Shown piece after piece: positions 41,886-51,785 of a stretch of DNA of 64,000 nt. Position numbers and translations under genes: made by a program. Under the pieces are notes generated by a model, which saw only the letters and a program-made list of their open reading frames with translations, ran no database searches and was not told the DNA's origin. Source of the DNA: Novosphingobium huizhouense (GTDB lineage: Bacteria; Pseudomonadota; Alphaproteobacteria; Sphingomonadales; Sphingomonadaceae); contig NZ_JAILXZ010000001.1 in assembly GCF_020179475.1 (NCBI RefSeq), positions 868,001-932,000 on the forward strand. Reading direction: 5' to 3'. Positions within the stretch are counted from its first letter, which is position 1; each line of letters starts with the position of its first letter.

Positions 41886-44360
41886 TCAGAAGGTGTACTT
41901 GACCGAGGCCGAGATCGTGCGACCGTTGATCGCGCGGGCGCGGACGTAGTTGGTCGCGTTGTTGGTGATCGACCCTTCTTCCGCCTCGGTGAAGCCGGTC
42001 GCGTTGAACAGGTTGTTGGCGTTGAGCGAGACTTCGACGTTTTCGACCGGGCGGACGTTCACGAAGGCGTTGACCTGGGCATAGGCGGGGAACACCAGGT
42101 CGTTGTTGTCCTGGGCATAGGCCTTGGTCGTGCCGATCACGTTGAACCCGACCCGGGCGACGTCGAAGTCGAGCGCGGGGGTGAACTGGTAGATCAGGTT
42201 GGCCTGGCGGCGCGGGCGGTTGCCTTCGTTGGCCGGGCTGATCGCGTCCTTGCTGATCTTGGCGTCGGTCCAGGTGGCGCTGGCGCGCAGGTCGAACACG
42301 CCCTGGCGGTAGGCGCCTTCGAGCTCGACGCCGGTCGCCTTGTAGACGCGGCTGAAGAAGCGCTGGCTGGTCGCCTCGTAGTTCTGTTCCTGCGTCTTGG
42401 CGTGGAAGCCGGTGACGAACAGCGCGAACGGACCCGAGCGCAGCTTCACGCCCAGTTCGTACTGGTTGACGAAGTTGATCGCGTCCTGGCGGCGGACCGA
42501 ACCGTCGGGCTGGACCAGGCCGAACAGCAGGCGATCGGCATTGGCGCGGCCGCCGCGGCTGGCGCGGGCGAAGACGGCGAGGTCGTTGCTGACGCGGTAG
42601 TTCGCGCCGATCGACCACGAGGTGTAGTGGACGTCGTAGTTCACCGGCGAGGCGGCGCCGTTGTTCATCACCGACACGCTCTTTTCGACCGGGTCGATCA
42701 CGCCGTTCTGGTTGACGTCGAGCACCGACTGCACCGCGCCTGCATAGTCGCCGCGCGCCTTGACGCTGTCGTAGCGGATCGAGGCGTCGAGGTTGACCGG
42801 GCCGACCTGCGCGCTGAACGCGGCGTAGGGCGCGATGATGTCGTAATCGACGTTGTAGCTGCGGGTGCAGCAGTTGCCCCAGAAGGGGACGCCATAGGCA
42901 TAGAGACCCTTGGACGAGAGAACCTGGCCCGTGGCGTTGTCGACGACGTCGAGCAGCGCGGCGTTGTGGCCCTTCACTTCCATCAGGAAGCTGTCCCACA
43001 CCCAGTCCATGTCGATCGACTGGCGGGCATTGTACAGACCGGCGGTCAGCGAATAATCGCCGAAGGTCTTGGTCAGCTTGAGGTCGTTGGTGAACCCGCC
43101 GAAATCGTTGATGTCGACGTTGAACAGGTGGACGCGCATGGCAAGGCCGTTGGCGCCGCCGGTGAAGGCCGAACCGGCATTGGGGCCGGTGGCGTACTTG
43201 AGCGAGTAGGCGCCCGTCGCGCCGCCCGAGAAGCTGCCGTTGGCAAGGTAGTTGCCGGTGCTGTCGGCGATGCCCTGCGCCGAGCCGATCTCGGCCGGGA
43301 AGGGCGAGACGAAGTTGCCCTTGACCGACTGGTAGCGGAAGCGCTCTTCGAGCTTCAGCCCGTCGGCCACGTCGAACACCGCCTCGAGCCCGACTGCATT
43401 GACCAGCGGGTGCATGCCGTCCTTGAGGTCGGTGGTGCGGCGGTTGTTCTGGCCGTCGAGGCCGAAGGCGCTGGTGAAGTAGGCGCTCTGGATCGTGTCC
43501 GACTTGATGTCGAAGCCGTCGATCGAGCCGAACTTGGGATCGCTGTTGGTTCCGGTGACCAGCGTCGGCATCGGCAGGTAGCTGATCGCGCGGTCGTCGA
43601 GGTGCTTGAAGTACAGGCGGACGTAGCCCGCATCGAACTTGCGCGTCAGGTTCGCCTTGATCTGGTAGCCCTGGTTGGCGGTGTAGCCGGCATCGCGCGG
43701 GCCATTGCCCGAACGCCAGAAGCCGCCGACGTTGAACGTGGTCTTGTCGTCGATGTGGCCGCCGTAATCGAAATCGAGGCGGTAGTCGCGATAGTCGACG
43801 CCGGCGGTCGCCATGACCACGCCGCCGTCCTTTTCGCCGGTGTTCGAGATGAAGTTGATCACGCCGCCCGGCGCGTTCGAGGCGAGGGTGGAGGCGCTGC
43901 CGCCGCGCACCGCCTGGATCGAGGCGATGGTCTGGTCGGCGCGCAGGAAGATGTCGGCGTTGCCGAACGCGATGTCGCCGAACTGCATGACGGGCATGCC
44001 GTCTTCCTGCAGCTGGAGGAACTTGGCGCCGCCGGAGGCGACCGGCAGGCCGCGCACGGCGATGTTGGCATTGCCGTCGCCGCCGGTCGATTCGGAGCGG
44101 ATGCCTGGGATCGAGCGGAAGATTTCGGCGGTGGTGCGGGGCGCGGCCTGCGCGATGGCGTCGGCGCCAAGCGAGGAGACCGAGACCGAGCTGTCGAGCT
44201 TGTTCACCGCGCGCGGCTGCGCGGTGACGACGATTTCGTCGAGGCCGAGCGGATCGGCTTTGGCGTCCGCCGCCGTTTCATCTGCGGGAGCGGATTGGGC
44301 AAAAGCCGGCGCGGCGAGCGCGCACAGGGCAACGGACGCAGTGAGCAAAACACGCTTCAT
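41886..44360 (-). CDS. TonB-dependent outer-membrane receptor (sucrose/fructan uptake, inferred)
   Basis: An 824-residue outer-membrane transporter. Signal peptide ends at PAFAQS; a TonB-box-like DEIVVTAQ follows, then the plug domain (ADAIAQAAPRTTAEIFRSIPGIR) and a 22-strand barrel ending in aromatic VKYTF. Plug landmarks AVRGGSASTLASNAPGGVINF are typical. Uptake across the outer membrane is driven by TonB energy. Two LacI operators just upstream and GH68/fructokinase downstream mark it as a sugar transporter, analogous to the Xanthomonas sux receptor; no inner-membrane sugar carrier is in the cluster. Confidence 0.92.
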   Translation of the reverse strand: MKRVLLTASVALCALAAPAFAQSAPADETAADAKADPLGLDEIVVTAQPRAVNKLDSSVSVSSLGADAIAQAAPRTTAEIFRSIPGIRSESTGGDGNANIAVRGLPVASGGAKFLQLQEDGMPVMQFGDIAFGNADIFLRADQTIASIQAVRGGSASTLASNAPGGVINFISNTGEKDGGVVMATAGVDYRDYRLDFDYGGHIDDKTTFNVGGFWRSGNGPRDAGYTANQGYQIKANLTRKFDAGYVRLYFKHLDDRAISYLPMPTLVTGTNSDPKFGSIDGFDIKSDTIQSAYFTSAFGLDGQNNRRTTDLKDGMHPLVNAVGLEAVFDVADGLKLEERFRYQSVKGNFVSPFPAEIGSAQGIADSTGNYLANGSFSGGATGAYSLKYATGPNAGSAFTGGANGLAMRVHLFNVDINDFGGFTNDLKLTKTFGDYSLTAGLYNARQSIDMDWVWDSFLMEVKGHNAALLDVVDNATGQVLSSKGLYAYGVPFWGNCCTRSYNVDYDIIAPYAAFSAQVGPVNLDASIRYDSVKARGDYAGAVQSVLDVNQNGVIDPVEKSVSVMNNGAASPVNYDVHYTSWSIGANYRVSNDLAVFARASRGGRANADRLLFGLVQPDGSVRRQDAINFVNQYELGVKLRSGPFALFVTGFHAKTQEQNYEATSQRFFSRVYKATGVELEGAYRQGVFDLRASATWTDAKISKDAISPANEGNRPRRQANLIYQFTPALDFDVARVGFNVIGTTKAYAQDNNDLVFPAYAQVNAFVNVRPVENVEVSLNANNLFNATGFTEAEEGSITNNATNYVRARAINGRTISASVKYTF

Positions 44361-44439
44361 GACAAACCTCCCATGCTGCCCGGACAGGGCATTGGCGGCC
44401 GTCGGACGGACCGCTCAGACAGCGCCGCTAGACCTCTCG

Positions 44440-44475
44440 GCAAACGATTGCAAGGCCAAATCAGCAAACGATTGC
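44440..44475 (-). promoter_or_regulatory. Two LacI-type operators (GCAAACGATTGC) at the TonB-receptor promoter
   Basis: Identical 12-mers GCAAACGATTGC at 44440-44451 and 44464-44475, centre-to-centre 24 bp, about 80-115 bp before the receptor start. The GCAA-nCGn-TTGC pattern with central CG is the usual LacI/PurR operator shape. The LacI gene next door is the expected ligand-controlled repressor. Confidence 0.8.
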
Positions 44476-44649
44476 GAATGACCTTGATCGTGCCCCTCGG
44501 GGCAGCCGGCCCATATAGCTGGCAGAAACGGGGCGGAGCACTGGCGGAGCGCGGCGCTCTTTCGGCGGGACGGGCTGGCGGGACGGGACGGGGGGCGCGG
44601 CGCGGTCTTGCGCGGGCGGACCTGGCGTCGGGGGCGGCGGGCGCGCCGC

Positions 44650-45696
44650 TCAGCTCGAGCCGCGCTCGACCAGGCGGGGTTCGAGCAGCACCGAGGCGAC
44701 GTCGGCGCCGGCGATTCGCTGCAGCAGCAGCGCGACCAGCCGGCGCGCGCCTTCGGCGATGTCCTGGCGGACGGTGGTGAGCGGAGGGGTGGCGATCCGC
44801 GCGAGCAGGATGTCGTCGAAGCCGACCACCGACATCGCCTCGGGCACGACGATGCCCTGTTCGGCGGCGGCCGAAACGATGCTCATGCCGATGATGTCCG
44901 ACGCTGCGAACACACCGTCGGGCCGGTTGCCCGCGGCGAAGTAGGCGCTCGCCGCGGCGAAGCTGCTTTCGGGGGTGAGCTGGATCGGCACGATTTCGAC
45001 CTGCGCGCGCAGGTCGGGCGGCAGCGCGGCAAGGAAACCCTGCTCGCGCGCGGCGAATTCGGGCGCCTCGACGTTGCCGAAGAAGGCCAGCCGCCGCCGC
45101 CCGCGCGCCAGCAGGTGCTCGGCCGCAAGCGCGCCGCCGGCGACGTTGTCGGTGCCGACGGTAAGGTAGGGCAGGTCGGTGCCGTGCGCGCCCCATACCA
45201 CGAGATTGCGGTAGTGGCGGCCGACCGCATCGAGCACCGCGCCCTGGTTCGACTGGCCGATCACGATAACGCCGTCGGTGCGGCCCGAGCGGACGAAATC
45301 GTCGAGCCAGTTCGCGCGCCCGGGAAGCACGCGCGACATCAGCAGGTCGTAGCCGTGTTCGGCCAGTTCGTCGGCGAGATGGCCGAGCATCGCGCTGAAG
45401 AAAGGATCGGACAGGTGCTGTCCACGATCGTGGCCGAGCGGCAGCAGCACGCCGATCGCGCCGGTGCGGCCGAGCCGCAGGTTCTGCGCCGCGACGTTGA
45501 GCCGAAAGCCGTGCTCGTCGGCCAGCGCGCGCACGCGCTCGCGGGTCTTTTCGTTGAGGGTGCCCTTGCCGGTCAGCGCGCGCGAGATCGTCGAGACCGA
45601 GACGCCGGCGATGCGGGCGAGGTCGGCGATGCTCCGGACTTCGGCCTTTGGCGGCCGGACTTCGGACTTTTGCGGACTGGGCCCCTTCGCGTTCAC
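44650..45696 (-). CDS. LacI-family transcriptional regulator of the sucrose locus
   Basis: A 348-residue repressor. The DNA-binding start is SIADLARIAGVSVSTISRALTGKG (core LARIAGVSVSTISRAL), with hinge helix NVAAQNLRLG. The periplasmic-binding-protein-like core has IGVLLPLGHDRG, DGVIVIGQ and VVGFDDI. It reads toward the receptor gene on the same strand, 289 bp upstream of it, and the two GCAAACGATTGC sites fit its operators. The inducer is presumably sucrose or fructose, inferred from the enzymes. Confidence 0.9.
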   Translation of the reverse strand: MNAKGPSPQKSEVRPPKAEVRSIADLARIAGVSVSTISRALTGKGTLNEKTRERVRALADEHGFRLNVAAQNLRLGRTGAIGVLLPLGHDRGQHLSDPFFSAMLGHLADELAEHGYDLLMSRVLPGRANWLDDFVRSGRTDGVIVIGQSNQGAVLDAVGRHYRNLVVWGAHGTDLPYLTVGTDNVAGGALAAEHLLARGRRRLAFFGNVEAPEFAAREQGFLAALPPDLRAQVEIVPIQLTPESSFAAASAYFAAGNRPDGVFAASDIIGMSIVSAAAEQGIVVPEAMSVVGFDDILLARIATPPLTTVRQDIAEGARRLVALLLQRIAGADVASVLLEPRLVERGSS

Positions 45697-45954
45697 GGCG
45701 CACCCTTGTTGCTGAAGATTGCCCGGGATCGCTCCCGTGCTGCAGTGCAGCTAGCATGACTAGTGGCTGTCCGATCAAGAATTTATTGCCATTTTTCCCA
45801 AGCGGGTTCGCGCAAGCCAAAAAGGGCGCGCGGCTGCCGGTGAGAAGGCGCAGGGAACCAACCGCGGCGCCGGACGTTGCCGGCCGAAATACGACCCGGT
45901 CTGCGCTGATCACGCCGGAAACGCTCCGGCGTTTGTCACGGCAGAAGGATGACG
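45697..45954. other. Divergent promoter region between LacI gene and kinase operon
   Basis: 258 bp with an AT-rich spot near 45775-45800 (ATCAAGAATTTATTGCCATT). No LacI-type GCAA-CG-TTGC site is seen here. No operator of the kinase operon recognised. Confidence 0.5.
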
Positions 45955-48900
45955 ATGCTCACTACGCGAGGACTTGCCGCTCGCTCGCTGCTCAATCTGG
46001 CGCTGGTCCTGCTGCTTGCCGCGACGTTCGCCGCCGACCTTGTGCTTCCGCTGGGGACGGCGGTCTGGGTGATCTATCTGGTCCCCACGGTGCTGGCGTT
46101 CCTGTCGGACCGGCCGTGGGTGCCTGTCGCCTCGGCCCTCGTCGCGACGGCCCTGACCATCGTCGGCTTCCATTTCGCCCCCGCCGGGATCGACCCCTCG
46201 GTGGCGATCGTCAATCGCTCGCTGGCGACGATCGTCGAGATCGCGCTCGCCGGGCTCGGCGCGCTGTTCATCCGCTATCGCAACGAGGCGATTCGCCAGC
46301 AGTGGCTGCGCGACGGCGAGGCCGGCCTTGCCAACGCCATCGCCGGCGAACAGTCGCTCGACGATCTCGGCCGGGCGGCGCTCGCCTATCTGATCGACCG
46401 CACCGGCGCGCGCGCAGGCGTGCAGTTCGTGCGCGAGGGCGACGGCTTCCGGCGCCTCGCGGCGATCGGCGTGCCCGAGGCGCTTGCTCCGGCGGCGCGG
46501 CTCGGCCACGATGACGGATTGGCCGGACGCGCGATCGCCGAGCGACGCGCGATCGTGCTCGACCGGCTGCCCGAAGGCTACTTCCGGTTCGGCTCAGCGC
46601 TTGGCGACGGGTCGCCCGAGCGCCTGCTGATCGGGATCAGCGAAGTCGACGGCACGGTCAACAGCGTGGTCGAACTCGCGCTCGGCGCCGATCGCGCTGG
46701 ATCCGGCGGCGAAGATCCGGTGGCGCTGCTGCAACTCGTCCGGCGCCAGCTCGGCCTGGCGATCCGCTCGGCCAAGTATCGCGCGCAGCTCCAGGCGCTG
46801 CTCGCCGAGACGCAGCAGCAGGCCGAGGAACTGCAGGCGCAGAGCGAGGAGCTGCGCGCCAACAACGACGAGCTCGAGGCGCAGACCCGCGCGCTGCAAC
46901 TGGCGCAGGGCGAGCTCGAGCAGCAGCAGGCCGAGCTGGAACGCAGCAACGTCCAGCTCGAGGAACAGACCCGGTCGCTCGAGGCGCAGCGCGACGAGCT
47001 GTCGCGCGCGCAGACCGCGCTCAAGGCGCAGGCGGGCGAGCTCGAGCTCGCGAGCCGCTACAAGAGCGAATTCCTCGCCAACATGAGCCACGAACTGCGC
47101 ACCCCGCTCAATTCGCTGCTGATCATGGCGCGGCTGCTGGGCGACAACCGCAAGGGCAACCTCGACGAGGAGCAGGTCCGCTTCGCCCGCACGATCGAGA
47201 CCTCGGGCAACGATCTTCTCACGCTGATCAACGACATCCTCGACATCTCGAAGATCGAGGCGGGGCGGCTCGAACTGCAACCGCGAAGGGTGCGGATCGC
47301 GCCCTTGGTCGAGAAGATCGCGCAAGGCTTCCGCGCCTCGGCCGAGACCAAGGGCCTCGCGCTCGAGGTCGAGATCGCCGCAGGTGCGCCGGCCGAGATC
47401 GAGACCGATCCGCAGCGGCTCGAACAGGTGCTCAAGAACTTCCTCGCCAATGCGATCAAGTTCACCGAGCGCGGCGAAGTGGCGATCGTCGTCGCGCCGC
47501 AGGACAACCACCGCATCGCCTTTGCCGTGCGCGACACCGGCCCCGGCATCGACCCCGACAAGCAGGACACGATCTTCGAGGCCTTCCGCCAGGCCGACGG
47601 CACGATCAGCCGCAAGTACGGCGGAACCGGGCTCGGCCTGTCGATCTCGCGCGAGCTGGCGCGGCTGCTGGGCGGGGGCATCGCGCTCGATTCGGCGCCG
47701 GGGCGGGGCAGCACCTTCACGCTCGACCTGCCGGCGGCGTTCGATCCTGCCGCGGTCCTGCCGCCCCCGCCGCCGCCTGCTGCTGCGCGGCCTGCGCCGC
47801 CAAGGCCGGCTGCGGCGGCGGTGCCGGCGCAGTCTGCGCAGGCGGAGCCTGCAAGGGCCCACGCCGAGGACGACCGCGAGGTGCTGTCGGGCGATGCGCG
47901 TGTGATCCTGGTGGTCGAGGACGACCCGGTCTTCGCCGGCATCCTGCGCGACCTCGCCCACGAGATGGGCTTCCAGTGCCTGCTCGCCGGGACGGCCGAC
48001 GAGGGCGCGCTGATGGCGCGGCAATACGTGCCCCACGCGGTGATCCTCGACATGAACCTGCCCGACCACACCGGGCTTTCCGTCCTCGACCGGATCAAGC
48101 GCGACACGCGCACGCGGCACATCCCGGTCCATGTCGTGTCGGTCGACGACGACACGCTGGCGGCGCTGTCGAACGGCGCGGTCGGCTACCTGCTCAAGCC
48201 GGTGCGGCGCGAGGCGCTGGTGGGCATGCTCGAGGGGCTCGAGGCGAAGATGGAGCAGCGCCTGCGGCGGGTGCTGGTGGTCGAGGACGACGTGGCGCAG
48301 GCCGAAAGCGTGCGCCACCTGCTCGCCTCGCGCGAGGTCGAGACGATCGAGGCGCACAGCGCCGCCTCGTGCCTCGAGAAGCTCGGCGCCGAGACCTTCG
48401 ACTGCATGGTGCTCGACCTCAACCTGCCCGACATGCCCGGGCTCGACCTGCTCGAGCGGCTGAGCAGCGACGAGAGCGTCGGCTTCCCGCCGGTGATCGT
48501 CTATACCGGCCGCGACCTTTCCGCCGAGGAGGAGCTGCGGCTGCGGCGCTATTCCAAGTCGATCATCGTCAAGGGCGCGAAGAGCCCCGAACGGCTGCTC
48601 GACGAGGTGACGCTGTTCCTCCACCAGGTCGTCGCCGACCTGCCCGAGCCGCAGCAGAAGCTGCTGGCCAAGGCGCTGACCCGCGATGCGGCGCTCGAAG
48701 GGCGCCAGATCCTGATCGTCGAGGACGACATCCGCAACGTCTATGCGCTGACCAGCGTGCTCGAGCCGCACGGCGCGCGGGTGCGGATCGCGCGCAACGG
48801 GCTCGAGGCGCTTGCCGAACTGGACAAGGTGGCGCGCGGCGAGGCGCTGCCGGTCGACGTGGTGCTGATGGACGTGATGATGCCCGAGATGGACGGGCTG

Positions 48901-49083
48901 ACCGCCACGCGCGAGATCCGCAAGCAGCCGCGCTGGCGCGACCTGCCGGTGATCGCGCTGACCGCCAAGGCGATGGCGCGCGACCAGCAGGACTGCCTCG
49001 ATGCGGGGGCCAACGACTATCTCGCCAAGCCGCTCGACGTCGACAAGCTGCTGTCGCTGGTGCGCGTGTGGATGCCGCGATGA
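45955..49083 (+). CDS. Membrane hybrid histidine kinase with GAF, coiled coil and three receiver domains
   Basis: A 1042-residue sensor. Residues ~8-105 hold three to four membrane helices. A GAF domain spans ~115-280. Residues ~283-370 are a long Glu/Gln-rich coiled coil (AELQAQSEELRANNDELEAQ as core EELRANNDELEAQ). HisKA has the phospho-His at 379 (NMSHELRTPL); HATPase has NAIKF, DTGPGID, GGTGLGLSI. A proline linker (~600-640) leads to REC1 (~649-760), REC2 (~770-890) and REC3 (~916-1040), each with a VEDD-type acidic pocket and LDMNLPD, LDLNLPD or MDVMMPE. Start 45955 follows AAGGA. First of three overlapping genes. Confidence 0.92.
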   Translation: MLTTRGLAARSLLNLALVLLLAATFAADLVLPLGTAVWVIYLVPTVLAFLSDRPWVPVASALVATALTIVGFHFAPAGIDPSVAIVNRSLATIVEIALAGLGALFIRYRNEAIRQQWLRDGEAGLANAIAGEQSLDDLGRAALAYLIDRTGARAGVQFVREGDGFRRLAAIGVPEALAPAARLGHDDGLAGRAIAERRAIVLDRLPEGYFRFGSALGDGSPERLLIGISEVDGTVNSVVELALGADRAGSGGEDPVALLQLVRRQLGLAIRSAKYRAQLQALLAETQQQAEELQAQSEELRANNDELEAQTRALQLAQGELEQQQAELERSNVQLEEQTRSLEAQRDELSRAQTALKAQAGELELASRYKSEFLANMSHELRTPLNSLLIMARLLGDNRKGNLDEEQVRFARTIETSGNDLLTLINDILDISKIEAGRLELQPRRVRIAPLVEKIAQGFRASAETKGLALEVEIAAGAPAEIETDPQRLEQVLKNFLANAIKFTERGEVAIVVAPQDNHRIAFAVRDTGPGIDPDKQDTIFEAFRQADGTISRKYGGTGLGLSISRELARLLGGGIALDSAPGRGSTFTLDLPAAFDPAAVLPPPPPPAAARPAPPRPAAAAVPAQSAQAEPARAHAEDDREVLSGDARVILVVEDDPVFAGILRDLAHEMGFQCLLAGTADEGALMARQYVPHAVILDMNLPDHTGLSVLDRIKRDTRTRHIPVHVVSVDDDTLAALSNGAVGYLLKPVRREALVGMLEGLEAKMEQRLRRVLVVEDDVAQAESVRHLLASREVETIEAHSAASCLEKLGAETFDCMVLDLNLPDMPGLDLLERLSSDESVGFPPVIVYTGRDLSAEEELRLRRYSKSIIVKGAKSPERLLDEVTLFLHQVVADLPEPQQKLLAKALTRDAALEGRQILIVEDDIRNVYALTSVLEPHGARVRIARNGLEALAELDKVARGEALPVDVVLMDVMMPEMDGLTATREIRKQPRWRDLPVIALTAKAMARDQQDCLDAGANDYLAKPLDVDKLLSLVRVWMPR

Positions 49084-49946
49084 GCGATGCCGCCGCGCTT
49101 GCGACCGAGGACATCGAGCTCGACCTGCTGCTCGAGGCGATCTGGCGGCGCTACCAGTACGACTTCCGCAACTATGCCCGCGATTCGCTGCGCCGGCGGA
49201 TGGACCGGGCGCGCGCGCACTTCGGCTGCGCGACGCTGTCCGAGCTGCAGGACCGGGTGCTGCACGATCCCGAGGTCCACCCCGCGCTGATGGGGTTCCT
49301 GACCATCCAGGTCAGCGAGATGTTCCGCGATCCGGCCTATTACCGCGCATTGCGCGAGCACGTCGTGCCGCACTTGCGCACCTGGCCCTCGCTCAAGGTG
49401 TGGGTGGCGGGGTGCGCCAACGGCGAGGAGTTCTGGTCGCTGGCGATCCTGTTCCGCGAGGCGGGGCTCGAGGAGCGGACGATCTTCTACTGCACCGACA
49501 TCAATCCGGCCGCGCTCGAGAAGGCGAAGGCGGGGATCTACGAGCTCGAGCGCATCCCCGACTTCACCCGCAACCATCGCGCCTCGGGCGCGCCGGGGTC
49601 GTTGTCGGACTACTATACCGCTGCGTTCGGGGCGGCGCGGTTCGACCCGACGCTGCGCCGCCGCGCGGTCTTTGCCGACCACAACCTCGCCAGCGACGAG
49701 GTCTTTTCCGAAGTGCAGCTGGTGTCGAGCCGCAACGTGCTGATCTACTTCGACCGGCAGTTGCAGGACCGCGCGCTGGGACTGTTTGCGAGCTCGCTCG
49801 CCCGCGGCGGGTTCCTCGGCCTGGGATCGCGCGAGACCTTGCGCTTCTCGCGCCATTCGGCGCTGTTCGCCGACTTCGTCCCGCAGGAAAAGGTCTTCCG
49901 GCGCACGGCCGCGCCCTGGGTGGAGGCGAGCGATGCGCCAGCCTGA
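49080..49946 (+). CDS. CheR-family protein glutamate methyltransferase
   Basis: A 288-residue SAM-dependent enzyme. N-terminal CheR helix domain starts with YQYDFRNYARDSLRRRMDRA; the SAM site is KVWVAGCANGEEFWSLAI, with the family GCxxGEE motif (here GCANGEE); later YCTDINPAALEKAK and SRNVLIYF. It methylates Glu side chains. The ATG overlaps the kinase stop by 4 bp (ATGA), so it is co-translated with it. A CheB methylesterase is absent. It may modify the Glu-rich coiled coil of the partner kinase or a chemoreceptor such as the one at 58300. Confidence 0.88.
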   Translation: MSDAAALATEDIELDLLLEAIWRRYQYDFRNYARDSLRRRMDRARAHFGCATLSELQDRVLHDPEVHPALMGFLTIQVSEMFRDPAYYRALREHVVPHLRTWPSLKVWVAGCANGEEFWSLAILFREAGLEERTIFYCTDINPAALEKAKAGIYELERIPDFTRNHRASGAPGSLSDYYTAAFGAARFDPTLRRRAVFADHNLASDEVFSEVQLVSSRNVLIYFDRQLQDRALGLFASSLARGGFLGLGSRETLRFSRHSALFADFVPQEKVFRRTAAPWVEASDAPA

Positions 49947-51723
49947 TCCGGTCCGGGTGCTCGCCGTCGACGATGTCGAGGAGAACCTGCGCGCGCTCGA
50001 GGCGCTGCTCGCGCAGGACGGGATCGAGGTGGTCAAGGCCCGCAGCGGGTTCGAGGCGCTCGAGCTGTTGCTGCGCGAGGACTTCGCGCTCGCGCTGCTC
50101 GACGTGATGATGCCGGGCATGGACGGCTTCGAGCTGGCCGAACTGATGCGCGGGATCGAGCGGACGCGCGCGGTGCCGATCATCTTCCTGACCGCGCTCG
50201 CCACCGACGAGCGGCGGCGCTTCCGCGGCTTCGAGGCAGGCGCGGTCGACTACCTGCTCAAGCCGGTCGACCCGGTGGTGCTGGCGGGCAAGGTCGGGGT
50301 CTTCGCCGAGCTTGCGCGGCAACGCCAGGAGCTCGCCCGCCAGCGCGACGAACTCGGGCTGGTGCTCGCGCGGCTGCGGGCGCACAGCGACAACTCGCCG
50401 CTCGCGATCATCGAGATCGACGCCGACCTGCGGGTGATCACCTGGACCCGGTCGACCGAGCGGATGACCGGCTTTGCCCGGGGCGACGTGGTCGGCGTGT
50501 CGCTGCGGCAGGTGCCGTGGCTGGCCGAGGACGGGCGCGCGCGCTTCGTCGCGGCGATGCAGGCGCTGCTCGACCGCGGCGAGGCGAGCGAGACTCTGCA
50601 GCACCCGCTGCTGCGCGCCGACGGCGTGGCGATCGACGGCGAATGGTACTGCTCGTCGCTGACCGAGGCGGGCGGGCGCGGCACGCTGGCGCTGCAGGTG
50701 CTCGACGTGACCGAGCGGCGGCGCGCCGAGGAAACGCAGGCGCTGCTCGTCGGCGAGCTGAACCACCGGGTCAAGAACTCGCTGGCTACGGTCCAGGCCA
50801 TCGCGACGCAGAGCGTGCGCCATGCCGCTTCGCCCGAGGATTTCCTCAGCACCTTCACCGGGCGGCTGCAGGCGCTGGCGCGGGCGCATTCGCTGCTGAG
50901 CGCGGCGACCTGGGAAGGCGCGAGCGTCGGCCGGCTGGTCGAGGAGCAGCTGGCGCTGGGCGCGATCGCTCCCGAGCGGCTGGTCGCTTCGGGTCCCGAG
51001 GTCCAGCTGGCGCCCGAGCCGGCGCTGCGGCTGGCGCTGGTGTTCCACGAACTGGTGACCAACGCGATCAAGTACGGCGCGCTGTCCGAAGCGGGCGGGC
51101 GGGTCGAGCTCGGCTGGCAGACGCAGGCGGGCAACCTCGTGCTGTCGTGGCGCGAAAGCGGCGGCCCGCCAGTGCGCAAGCCGACGCGCGCGGGCTTCGG
51201 CACGCGGTTGATCGAATCGAGCCTCGGCGGAAGCGCCGTTGCCGACTTCGCCGCGGGAGGCCTGTCGTGGACGCTGACCATGCCGCTCGGCCGGGGCGCA
51301 TCCTGCGCGGTGCCGCAGCCGCGCGCGCCGCGTGGCGCGGTCGCGCCGGGCACGGCGTCCTTGGCAGGGCGCCGCATCCTCGTGGTCGAGGACGAGCCGC
51401 TGGTGGCGATGGAGCTCGAGATGCTGCTCGAGGACGCCGGCGCTACGCCGCTGGGCCCGGTCGGCACCTGCGCCGAGGCGATCGAGGCCATCGCCGGCCT
51501 TCGCCCCGACATCGCGCTGCTCGACGGCAACCTGCGCGGCGAGCGGGTCGACACGGTCGCCGCCGCGTTCGAGGCGGCGGGGATCGGCTTCGCTTTCGTC
51601 AGCGGCTACGGCCGCGAGCACCTGCCGCACGCGTTCCGCGACAAGCCGGTGGTGACCAAGCCGTTCGACGCCGCGCAACTGCTCGACATCGCCGGCCGGC
51701 TCGCTGCCCTGATCGAAGCCTGA
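49933..51723 (+). CDS. REC-PAS-HWE histidine kinase-REC signalling protein
   Basis: A 596-residue soluble protein with two receivers flanking a sensor and kinase. REC1 is residues 8-120 (LAVDDVEENLRAL, LDVMMPGMDGF, YLLKPVD). A PAS-like domain is ~150-265. The HWE/HisKA_2 kinase has its His at 278 in ELNHRVKNSLATVQA and FHELVTNAIKYGALS as the N box. A C-terminal receiver spans ~477-595 (VVEDEPLVAMELEM, LLDGNLRGE). HWE kinases are common in alphaproteobacterial stress and light signalling. It overlaps cheR by 14 bp. Confidence 0.9.
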   Translation: MRQPDPVRVLAVDDVEENLRALEALLAQDGIEVVKARSGFEALELLLREDFALALLDVMMPGMDGFELAELMRGIERTRAVPIIFLTALATDERRRFRGFEAGAVDYLLKPVDPVVLAGKVGVFAELARQRQELARQRDELGLVLARLRAHSDNSPLAIIEIDADLRVITWTRSTERMTGFARGDVVGVSLRQVPWLAEDGRARFVAAMQALLDRGEASETLQHPLLRADGVAIDGEWYCSSLTEAGGRGTLALQVLDVTERRRAEETQALLVGELNHRVKNSLATVQAIATQSVRHAASPEDFLSTFTGRLQALARAHSLLSAATWEGASVGRLVEEQLALGAIAPERLVASGPEVQLAPEPALRLALVFHELVTNAIKYGALSEAGGRVELGWQTQAGNLVLSWRESGGPPVRKPTRAGFGTRLIESSLGGSAVADFAAGGLSWTLTMPLGRGASCAVPQPRAPRGAVAPGTASLAGRRILVVEDEPLVAMELEMLLEDAGATPLGPVGTCAEAIEAIAGLRPDIALLDGNLRGERVDTVAAAFEAAGIGFAFVSGYGREHLPHAFRDKPVVTKPFDAAQLLDIAGRLAALIEA

Positions 51724-51785
51724 TCGGGCGGGAACCGCAGCGCCGCCGGTGCATTGCCATCAGACGTGAGCGCATGATGAAACCT

